A stretch of 5,118 nucleotides of DNA from Rickettsiales bacterium (GTDB lineage: Bacteria; Pseudomonadota; Alphaproteobacteria; Rs-D84): contig JAISGC010000075.1 in NCBI GenBank assembly GCA_031263295.1, forward strand, positions 1-5,118, read 5' to 3'. Of the stretch, positions 1 through 4,913 are shown one piece after another. The position numbers and the translations under genes were made by a program. Under the pieces are notes generated by a model. The model was not told the DNA's origin. It searched no databases and worked only from the letters and a program-made list of their open reading frames with translations. Every line of letters begins with the position of its first letter. Positions within the stretch are counted from its first letter, which is position 1.

Positions 1-1092
1 TTTCAGGTTTTGATATTTTTCCGTAAAGTCGCGCTTGAACCGGGCAAACTCGCCGCGCTCGATGGCGGCGCGGATGCCCCGCATCAGGGTTTGATAGAAT
101 CGCAGATTGTGCTCGGTTAAAATCATAGCGCCCAGCATCTCGTTCGCCTTGACCAAGTGGTGAATGTAAGCGAGCGACAGACCCGTCTGACCCAGCATCG
201 TCGCGTCTTCCTTAAACTTTGCATTTTTCAGATTGATTGTGCCGCGCTCGGTAAAGGCCTGGGCGGTGCGGCCCGCGCGCGTCGGCATCACGCAGTCGAA
301 CATATCGACGCCGCGCTCCACCGCGCCGAGAATATCGAGCGGCGTGCCGACGCCCATCAAATACCGCGGCTTGTCTTTGGGCAAAATCTCGTTTTCGATT
401 TCAATCATATCGAACATCACGGACTGCGGCTCGCCGACCGCAAGACCTCCGATTGCGAATCCGTCGAACGGAATCTGGGTCAGCGCCTCGGCGGAAACGC
501 GGCGCAGGTCCGGCATATCGCCGCCCTGCGCAATTCCGAAAATGCCATAGCCGGGCCGGTCGATGAACGCGTCGAAACTGCGCCGCTCCCAGCGATTGAT
601 TTTTTCGATGCTCGCTGCGATTTCGTCCCGCGGCGCGGGCAGGTGCAGGCATTCGTCCAATGCCATTGTGATATTGCTGTCCAATTGATGCTGAATCTGA
701 ACGGATTTTTCGGGCGTCATAAAATGCTTCACGCCGCCGTCGATGTGCGATGTGAACTCGACGCCGTCTTCGCTTTTTTTAACCAGGCCCGAGAGGGACA
801 TAATTTGGAATCCGCCGCAGTCGGTCAGTATCGGGCCGGACCAGCAGCAAAACTTGTGCAGACCGCCCTGGCGCTCGATTAAATCCGCGCCCGGCCGCAT
901 CATCAGATGATAAGTATTGCCGAGCACGACCTGCGTTCCGGTCGCGGCGACTTCCGACATTCGCATGGCCTTCACGGTTGCCGCCGTTCCGACCGCCATA
1001 AATGCGGGAGTCTCGAATGTTCCGTGCGCAGTCTCGACCGATCCGCGGCGCGCGTTTCCTTCCGTTGTGATAAGATTGAACTTTAACGACAT
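1..1092 (-). CDS. tgt: tRNA-guanine transglycosylase (Tgt), 3' end cut by window edge
   Basis: This enzyme exchanges guanine-34 of GUN-anticodon tRNAs for preQ1, a step in queuosine synthesis in the cytoplasm. I read 364 residues from ATG at 1092 down to position 1 with no stop. The family is usually about 370-375 residues, so only a short tail is missing. Visible landmarks: TPAFM and NTYHLM near the N-terminus; LTDCGGFQ (89-96) with the proposed general acid/base Asp91; LDEC (145-148); FGIAQGG (185-191); GGLAVGE (215-221), whose Val219 together with Cys148 fits the bacterial preQ1-using type; and FDCVMPTR (265-272) with the nucleophile Asp266. Two oddities stand out. The usual DSGGFQ is DCGGFQ (Cys92). 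The zinc-binding CxCxxC is gone: residues 296-309 are about seven shorter than normal and contain no cysteine, although the later His328 is kept. No Shine-Dalgarno is evident before the start. It is divergent from metG. Confidence 0.97.
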   Translation of the reverse strand, partial: MSLKFNLITTEGNARRGSVETAHGTFETPAFMAVGTAATVKAMRMSEVAATGTQVVLGNTYHLMMRPGADLIERQGGLHKFCCWSGPILTDCGGFQIMSLSGLVKKSEDGVEFTSHIDGGVKHFMTPEKSVQIQHQLDSNITMALDECLHLPAPRDEIAASIEKINRWERRSFDAFIDRPGYGIFGIAQGGDMPDLRRVSAEALTQIPFDGFAIGGLAVGEPQSVMFDMIEIENEILPKDKPRYLMGVGTPLDILGAVERGVDMFDCVMPTRAGRTAQAFTERGTINLKNAKFKEDATMLGQTGLSLAYIHHLVKANEMLGAMILTEHNLRFYQTLMRGIRAAIERGEFARFKRDFTEKYQNLK

Positions 1093-1139
1093 AGCGCGGA
1101 TTAAATCATATTTTCTTGCAAATGCAATAAGATGATACT

Positions 1140-1147
1140 AGTATAAT
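1140..1147. promoter_or_regulatory. possible overlapping -10 boxes for metG and tgt
   Basis: A perfect TATAAT lies at 1142-1147 on the plus strand. A TATACT on the minus strand (1145-1140) overlaps it. Neither has a convincing -35 at normal spacing: the plus copy has TTGCAA only at 20 bp, and the minus copy has TGTGCT at 16 bp. If the plus box works, the inverted repeat at 1182-1283 lies in the metG leader. This is a weak call from motif matching alone. Confidence 0.25.
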
Positions 1148-1181
1148 AACCTGTAAGATTTAGCACAGCCTAACAACGAGC

Positions 1182-1283
1182 GTCACCCCGGCGCAGGCCG
1201 GGGTCCACTGCTTTAAGGCGCGTCATAATTTATAAATTATGACTTGCGTGAGGGCAATGGGCCCCGGCCTGCGCCGGGGTGAC
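1182..1283. repeat. long nested inverted repeat (GTCACCCCGG... class)
   Basis: The arms 1182-1211 and 1254-1283 are inverted copies matching at 28 of 30 positions, beginning GTCACCCCGGCGCAGG. Each arm is itself a small palindrome (CCCCGGC, GCAG, GCCGGGG). The centre is a perfect 22-nt palindrome at 1222-1243, starting GTCATAATTTA. I recognise the arm as a dispersed intergenic palindrome type (GTCACCCCGGCG...GCCGGGGTCCA) common in alphaproteobacterial genomes; this is from memory. It lies between the divergent tgt and metG starts. It could act as a cruciform, or as a hairpin in whichever leader is transcribed across it. No T-tract follows, so it is not a classic terminator. Confidence 0.85.
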
Positions 1284-1325
1284 GAGTTCTTTATGCTGTT
1301 GCTTGTTCTAGACGATTTATCATAG

Positions 1326-1330
1326 AAGGA
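1326..1330 (+). promoter_or_regulatory. ribosome binding site of metG
   Basis: AAGGA lies seven bases before the ATG at 1338. It fixes that ATG as the start, which also gives the standard MetRS N-terminus MAKKILITSALPYVNG. Confidence 0.75.
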
Positions 1331-1337
1331 AAACACT

Positions 1338-2984
1338 ATGGCGAAAAAAATATTGATAACCTCCGCGCTGCCCTATGTGAACGGAGATTTGCATTTGGGG
1401 CACTTGGTCGGGTGCCTTTTGCCGTCGGATATTTACGCGCGATTCTGTCGCGCGCGCGGGGACGAAGTTCTGTTCGTGTGCGGCGCGGACGAGCACGGAA
1501 CGAAATCGCTCATCGCGGCGAAAAAAGAAGGCCTGCCCGTTTTGGAATACAACAACAAGTGGTATGAAAAGCAGAAAAAATCGATCGGCGATTTTAATCT
1601 GTCCTTCGACTTTTACGGACGCACGCACACGCCCGCGCACGAAAAACTGATTCACGAAATATTTTCCAAACTCGACGCGAACGGACTTATCGAAGAACGC
1701 GTCACGATTCAGCCATACGGCGTCGACGATAAAATGTTCCTGGCCGACAGCTATGTTCGCGGAACCTGTCCGAAATGCGGGCACGAGAATGCGCTCGGCA
1801 ACGAGTGCGGCAAATGCGGCGCAGCATTCGAGATTGAGGAACTGATAAATCCGCGGAGCGCGATTTCTGGCGGCGCGGTCGAAATGCGAGAGACGAAAAA
1901 TCTATTTTTTCTTGCGTCGAAAATCGAGGGCGAATGGAAGGATTGGCTGGCCGCGCACGCGCCGCACTGGTCGAAATACGCGCGCGATATTGCGAACGGC
2001 TGGGCGAACGAGGGGCTCCGCGACACATCGATAACCCGCGACCTTGACTGGGGCGTGCCGGTGAACAAGCCCGGATTCGAGGATAAAGTTTTCTATGTCT
2101 GGTTCGATGCCCCCTGGGGGTATGTGTCCATATCGCAGGCCGCGAATCCGAACTGGGCGGACTGGTGGAAAAATCCCGAGACGCACTATGCGCAGTTTAT
2201 GGGCAAAGACAATGTGAAGTTTCATTCGGTGTTTTTCCCCGAGCAAGAGCTGGCCGTAAATGACGGCTGGAAAACCGTCGATATGTTAAAGGGTTTGAGC
2301 TTTCTGAACTTCGAGGGCGGCAAGTTTTCCAAATCGGAAAACCGCGGGATATTTATGGACCAGGCGCTTGACGACGCGCCCGCCGACGCGTGGCGATACG
2401 CCCTTATTACGAACGCGCCCGAGACCGACGACACGGACTTTACTATCCAGCGCTTCGCAGACATCGTGAACAAGGACCTGAATGGAATACTCGGCAACTT
2501 CGTTTCGCGCGTGTGCAAGATTGCGGAGAAAAACTTCGGCTTGAAGGTTCCGGCGGCGGGCGCGAAAATGAACGACGCGGAGTTGAATGAAAAGCTGGGC
2601 GAGCTGACGACTGCATTGGATGGCTGCGAGTTCAGAAAAGCGGTCGAGGCGCTCCGCGGATTATGGTCGATTGGAAACGAGTATTTTTCCGCGGCCGAAC
2701 CTTGGACGCTGATAAAGAACGGCGACGCGGCGGCCGCTGGCGCGATACTGAACGAGTGTTTCCAGTTGATTGATTTTTACGCGCGCGTTTCGGCGCCGTT
2801 TATTCCGGCGGCGGCGGAAAAAATGCTGGGCATTTTCGGCGCCAAACGCGACCTCTCGTGGCCGACGCAATTCGAGCGCCGCATTGCGGACGACGAAACA
2901 TTCGCGGTCCCGGACAATCTCTTCACCCGCATCGACTCCGCCGCCATCGCCGCAATGACGGAAAAGTATTTGGGAAAGAAATAA
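1338..2984 (+). CDS. metG: methionyl-tRNA synthetase (MetRS), core form without C-terminal domain
   Basis: This enzyme charges tRNA-Met and initiator tRNA with methionine in the cytoplasm; it is a class I synthetase. The 548 residues carry the whole catalytic core. The HIGH box is HLGH (19-22). A zinc knuckle in the connective peptide has Cys144, Cys147, Cys157 and Cys160. The methionine-pocket segment is WFDAPWGY (255-262). The KMSKS box reads KFSKS (329-333), followed by ENRGIF. The alpha-helical anticodon domain fills the rest, with the usual NKDLNGILGNFVSR stretch near its start. The positions track the 550-residue core of E. coli MetRS, and the C-terminal dimerisation domain found in many MetG proteins is absent. 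One residue is unusual: Trp260 stands where the family normally has Ile (APIGY). The gene is divergent from tgt and followed by a long structured gap. It is very probably functional. Confidence 0.98.
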   Translation: MAKKILITSALPYVNGDLHLGHLVGCLLPSDIYARFCRARGDEVLFVCGADEHGTKSLIAAKKEGLPVLEYNNKWYEKQKKSIGDFNLSFDFYGRTHTPAHEKLIHEIFSKLDANGLIEERVTIQPYGVDDKMFLADSYVRGTCPKCGHENALGNECGKCGAAFEIEELINPRSAISGGAVEMRETKNLFFLASKIEGEWKDWLAAHAPHWSKYARDIANGWANEGLRDTSITRDLDWGVPVNKPGFEDKVFYVWFDAPWGYVSISQAANPNWADWWKNPETHYAQFMGKDNVKFHSVFFPEQELAVNDGWKTVDMLKGLSFLNFEGGKFSKSENRGIFMDQALDDAPADAWRYALITNAPETDDTDFTIQRFADIVNKDLNGILGNFVSRVCKIAEKNFGLKVPAAGAKMNDAELNEKLGELTTALDGCEFRKAVEALRGLWSIGNEYFSAAEPWTLIKNGDAAAAGAILNECFQLIDFYARVSAPFIPAAAEKMLGIFGAKRDLSWPTQFERRIADDETFAVPDNLFTRIDSAAIAAMTEKYLGKK

Positions 2985-2985
2985 A

Positions 2986-2996
2986 CGGGCTGCCCG
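2986..2996 (+). terminator. weak hairpin after metG
   Basis: Immediately after the stop, CGGG and CCCG form a 4-bp stem with a CTG loop, followed by GTTGTT. The stem is short and the T-tract poor, so termination here is doubtful. No better intrinsic terminator for metG is visible before the repeat at 3045. Confidence 0.2.
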
Positions 2997-3044
2997 GTTG
3001 TTAGGCCGGATTGTGCGGTGTGAAACCATCATATAAATATAAGA

Positions 3045-3082
3045 TGGCCTGCCACCCGAAGCGCAACAGCGCGAAGGGTGGT
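3045..3082. repeat. GAA-loop hairpin repeat, copy 1 (short form)
   Basis: The element begins TGGCCTGCCACCCGA and ends GCGAAGGGTGGT, both shared with the copy at 3264-3332. It folds as CCACCC (3052-3057), GAA, GCGC, an AACA loop, GCGC, GAA, GGGTGG (3076-3081), so two stems are joined by a symmetric GAA/GAA internal loop. Read on the minus strand it directly follows the putative RNA at 3082-3218 and is followed by a T-rich run (3043-3031), so it may end that transcript. Confidence 0.8.
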
Positions 3083-3218
3083 TGGAGTTTAACAACAATA
3101 TATAGGTATTGTGCGCTTATTCAATATATTCGCGCACTCCAACCGAAGTTGGAGATAGTATCGTCATCTCTGACGCCTATATACGGGTTGTTAAATCCGG
3201 CGCGGGCTTGCCCCGCGC
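3045..3218 (-). ncRNA. candidate structured noncoding RNA, family not recognised
   Basis: Read on the minus strand from the predicted start near 3218, the sequence folds almost throughout. A 5' hairpin forms from 3218-3212 and 3206-3200 (7 bp, GC-rich). A closing stem P1 pairs 3198-3187 with 3096-3084 (GGA plus TTTAACAAC against GTTGTTAAA plus TCC, one bulge). P2 pairs 3183-3176 with 3106-3099 (TATATAGG with CCTATATA). Inside P2 is a multi-way junction with three hairpins: CGTCA-GAGA-TGACG (3175-3162), CTCCAAC-TTCG-GTTGGAG (3154-3137), and GTGCGC/GCGCAC (3137-3132 with 3116-3111). On this strand the first two loops are a GNRA-type and a C(UUCG)G tetraloop; on the other strand they are TCTC and CGAA. 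An extended -10 promoter sits at the right place upstream. The 3' end is probably at the repeat 3082-3045. It is not SRP RNA, tmRNA or RNase P by any motif I can see. No function is assigned. Confidence 0.45.
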
Positions 3219-3224
3219 GTTGCG

Positions 3225-3252
3225 ATTATAGCATCAAAACCGGCCCGGGCAA
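3225..3252 (-). promoter_or_regulatory. extended -10 promoter for the candidate ncRNA
   Basis: On the minus strand, TTGCCC (3252-3247), a 16-bp spacer and TATAAT (3230-3225) are preceded by TGC, giving an extended -10 (TGCTATAAT). The predicted start is near 3218, exactly where the first hairpin begins. There is no minus-strand ORF of any size here, so the promoter fits an RNA gene. Part of the box lies just past the probable tRNA terminator. Confidence 0.5.
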
Positions 3253-3275
3253 ATAAAAATCGGTGGCCTGCCACC
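3251..3275 (-). terminator. probable intrinsic terminator of the tRNA-Arg transcript
   Basis: On the minus strand GGTGG, a CAGG loop and CCACC (3275-3262) form a 5-bp stem followed by GATTTTTATTT (3261-3251). It lies about 55 bases past the end of the tRNA. The GGTGG arm is also the closing arm of repeat copy 2, so the two folds compete. Confidence 0.5.
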
Positions 3276-3332
3276 CGACCTGTCCGACGAAGCCTTGGCG
3301 AAGTCGGAAGCGGCGCAGCCGCGAAGGGTGGT
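3264..3332. repeat. GAA-loop hairpin repeat, copy 2 (long form), abutting tRNA-Arg
   Basis: It shares TGGCCTGCCACCCGA at one end and GCGAAGGGTGGT at the other with the copy at 3045-3082. The outer stem is CCACCC (3271-3276) with GGGTGG (3326-3331). Inside are two hairpins rather than one: TCCGAC-GAA-GCC-TT-GGC-GAA-GTCGGA, again with a symmetric GAA/GAA loop, and GCGGC-GCA-GCCGC. The last bases TGGT at 3329-3332 are, on the minus strand, the tRNA discriminator A and CCA. The element therefore overlaps the tRNA 3' end. Confidence 0.8.
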
Positions 3333-3404
3333 GTCCCCAGCAGGAATCGAACCTGCATTAGCGGTTTAGGAAACCGCGGGTCTATCCAGTTGGCCTATGG
3401 GGAC
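3329..3404 (-). tRNA. tRNA-Arg (anticodon CCU), CCA encoded
   Basis: The minus strand folds into a full cloverleaf. The acceptor stem is GTCCCCA/TGGGGAC (3404-3398 with 3339-3333). The D arm has loop AACTGGATA. The anticodon stem GCGGT/ACCGC carries loop TTCCTAA, with anticodon CCT at 3370-3368. A 4-nt variable loop is followed by T arm GCAGG-TTCGATT-CCTGC, discriminator A at 3332, and CCA at 3331-3329. It decodes AGG. Without CCA it is 73 nt. The D stem has one C-A mismatch (positions 12 and 23), and position 26 is C rather than a purine; both are tolerable. The gene has its own promoter and a probable terminator, so it is likely transcribed alone. Confidence 0.95.
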
Positions 3405-3413
3405 GACCGCCGC

Positions 3414-3441
3414 ATTCTACACTAATGCGCAAGGATTGCAA
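3414..3441 (-). promoter_or_regulatory. promoter of tRNA-Arg
   Basis: On the minus strand, TTGCAA (3441-3436), a 16-bp spacer and TAGAAT (3419-3414) make a good housekeeping-sigma match. The predicted start is near 3407, only about three bases before the mature tRNA 5' end at 3404. Confidence 0.55.
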
Positions 3442-3442
3442 G

Positions 3443-3474
3443 CGGCGGCCGCGTCGCCGGACGACGCGCCGCCG
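3443..3474. repeat. GC-rich hairpin between divergent promoters
   Basis: CGGCGG (3443-3448), a bulged C and CGCGTCG pair with CGACGCG and CCGCCG (3462-3474) around a CCGGA loop. That gives a 13-bp, nearly pure GC stem. It sits directly behind the tRNA -35 box. On the plus strand it is followed by the T-rich run leading to the 3523 gene. It may insulate the two divergent units, or stop antisense transcripts; neither can be shown from sequence. Confidence 0.6.
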
Positions 3475-3487
3475 GAACATTTTCTCC

Positions 3488-3516
3488 TTTCATAATTTTA
3501 TTTCTTTTTCTAAAAT
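3488..3516 (+). promoter_or_regulatory. possible promoter of the Cys-rich protein gene
   Basis: TAAAAT at 3511-3516 is a fair -10 box, with TTTCAT 17 bp upstream as a poor -35. It lies six bases before the GTG at 3523, so transcription would begin at or next to the start codon. That agrees with the absence of any Shine-Dalgarno and would make the mRNA leaderless. Confidence 0.3.
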
Positions 3517-3522
3517 CGGTTC

Positions 3523-4788
3523 GTGAATATTTTCGTGATTCTTTTACTGGCGGTGTTTATGGCGGGATATTATTTTATGGATGCGCCCGATGTTCAGACC
3601 GGTCAGACCCGCGCGGAGGCCGCCGAGGTCGCGAATCTGAAATCGGTCCTGGCCTGCGTTTTGCAGGCGCACAGCGAGGCGCTGATTCTCGACGAGCAGG
3701 GCGGCGTCGCGGCCGAGGATGAAATCGAATCCGCAATCCCCTGCGCCGCGCGATACGAAATATCGACGCGGAAAATCTGCGCCGACGAAAAACGCGCGGC
3801 CAAGGAATGCGTGCCCGACAAAGTCGGAAAAATTACCGACAACTATATCATCACGACGACCGGCATAGTCAGCGAGAACGGCGCGGGAAAAACGCTCGAA
3901 CTCCTCGGCCGCGATTATCCATACGCCGCGAACTTCGGCATCATCCAAATCGGCGAAGACAAGACGCCCTATATAATGTCGTCGGGCGGCACGCGGCGCG
4001 AGATTTCCAAAGTCATCGCGAAAGAGGCCGCGTTCGAGGACGGGCAATTGGCCTATATAACCCAATACGCCGTCGCGGGCAAAAAAAATCCCGCCGTCGC
4101 CAAGCAGCTTGAAAAGATAAGATGCAAGCCCGGCGAGATGCAGATTTACCGCCAGAACAAATGGGCCTGCGCCGGCCGGAACGCCGCGCCCGTTTGCAGC
4201 GGCGACTATATCTGGAATGCCGACGCCGCGCAATGCGTGCCCGATGCGTCGCGCCGTCCGATATGCGTCTCGCCGCAAACCGCGGTGATGACCGACGGCG
4301 TCTGGACCTGCGTTGCGCCCGCGGGCAAGCCCGACTGCCCCGCGAATCAAAACGCCGAGATGAATTACGAGACTATGCAATGGGAATGCGTTGCCGCGGC
4401 CGCGGCGCAGGGCGCCAAGAAATGCGACCGCGTCTTCGGCGAGATTGTCGGCGGCGGATTCGCGGGCGCCCTGCGCGGCCGGCTGGTCTCGTGCAACGAC
4501 TGCGAGCAGATGATTGTGAAAGAAGATTGCAGCGCCGACTGCGTGCCGAATCCCGCGGCCGCCGCATCGCGCGCGTGCTATGCGGGCAATTGCGCGGGCG
4601 ATTTGTATTTCGGATTTCCCGACGCGCGCTATGTCGACGCGGCGCGCGCGAACATACCGGAGCTGGCCGCCGCGATCGTCCCGATCGGCGCGCCATATTC
4701 CAAAAACCGGCGCTTCAACTGCATCGAATGCCCGGCCGGAATAGACGAGGTTGCATCCGCCCGGCCGTATGTTATAGTGTGCAGATAG
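3523..4788 (+). CDS. Cys-rich membrane-anchored protein of unknown function
   Basis: I do not recognise this 421-residue protein. Residues 2-19 are a hydrophobic segment with no clear signal-peptidase site and no lipobox, so it probably anchors the rest outside the cytoplasm. A helical, Ala/Glu-rich stretch follows (about 30-55), then a mixed region to about 195. Residues 201-289 hold four tandem cysteine modules: Cys201-Cys216, Cys225-Cys238, Cys248-Cys263 and Cys272-Cys289. Three end in Trp-x-Cys (W214, W261, W287), and the linkers between modules are 8-9 residues. A C-terminal region with CNDC, CSADC, CIEC and a final Cys-Arg follows. I count 22 cysteines, an even number that suits disulfide bonding outside the cytoplasm. 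Start: a TAA at 3511-3513 is in frame, so GTG 3523 is the first possible start. GTG 3535 and ATG 3559 are alternatives, but they would shorten or remove the membrane segment. An adhesin- or pseudopilin-like surface role is only a guess. Confidence 0.82.
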   Translation: MNIFVILLLAVFMAGYYFMDAPDVQTGQTRAEAAEVANLKSVLACVLQAHSEALILDEQGGVAAEDEIESAIPCAARYEISTRKICADEKRAAKECVPDKVGKITDNYIITTTGIVSENGAGKTLELLGRDYPYAANFGIIQIGEDKTPYIMSSGGTRREISKVIAKEAAFEDGQLAYITQYAVAGKKNPAVAKQLEKIRCKPGEMQIYRQNKWACAGRNAAPVCSGDYIWNADAAQCVPDASRRPICVSPQTAVMTDGVWTCVAPAGKPDCPANQNAEMNYETMQWECVAAAAAQGAKKCDRVFGEIVGGGFAGALRGRLVSCNDCEQMIVKEDCSADCVPNPAAAASRACYAGNCAGDLYFGFPDARYVDAARANIPELAAAIVPIGAPYSKNRRFNCIECPAGIDEVASARPYVIVCR

Positions 4789-4789
4789 T

Positions 4790-4894
4790 GGTTAGGGTCA
4801 GGGGTTAGGGGTTGGTGGAACTTGTTGCGGCGTTTATTATTTTATCACAAACGCTGTCGCGAGTTGCACTAACCCCTAACCCCTGGCCCTAACC
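4790..4894 (+). repeat. telomere-like G-rich long inverted repeat
   Basis: The left arm 4790-4835 is made of GGTTAGGG/GGGGTTAGGGG units and starts two bases after the stop of the preceding gene. The right arm 4849-4894 is its inverted copy, with no gaps over 46 positions. Folded as plus-strand RNA I count 38 Watson-Crick pairs, 6 G-U pairs and 2 mismatches around a 13-nt AT-rich loop (4836-4848). No T-tract follows, so it is not a classic terminator. It could protect or attenuate the mRNA between the two flanking genes, or be a mobile palindromic element. Confidence 0.85.
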
Positions 4895-4900
4895 CCAACC

Positions 4901-4905
4901 GAAGG
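4901..4905 (+). promoter_or_regulatory. ribosome binding site of the WaaA-like gene
   Basis: GAAGG lies eight bases before ATG 4914 and supports that start. The small stem AACC-GAA-GGTT (4897-4907) would occlude it, so the site might be partly masked in the transcript. Confidence 0.6.
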
Positions 4906-4913
4906 TTTTAATT

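Noticed and set aside
157..882. Long plus-strand open frame opposite tgt
   Set aside because: It is antisense to a well-conserved tgt reading frame and its protein has no recognisable features; it is a shadow caused by high GC.
3077..3144. tRNA-like acceptor pairing GGTTGGA/TCCAACC on the minus strand
   Set aside because: The ends pair like an acceptor stem, but there is no T loop (no GTTCRA), no anticodon arm and no D arm in between.
3082..3218. Candidate RNA as SRP RNA, tmRNA or hammerhead ribozyme
   Set aside because: I found no SRP tetraloop domain, no tmRNA T arm or tag frame, and no CUGAUGA/GAAA hammerhead core.
3011..3256. Small plus-strand open frame of 81 codons
   Set aside because: It runs through the repeat and all stems of the candidate RNA, has no ribosome binding site, and its protein has no domain or membrane pattern.
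4122..4808. Arginine-rich frame overlapping the Cys-rich gene
   Set aside because: It is in another frame of a GC-rich gene; its composition is the usual Arg/Ala artefact.
4790..4894. True telomere or chromosome end
   Set aside because: The TTAGGG-like units are few, irregular and arranged as an internal hairpin between two genes.
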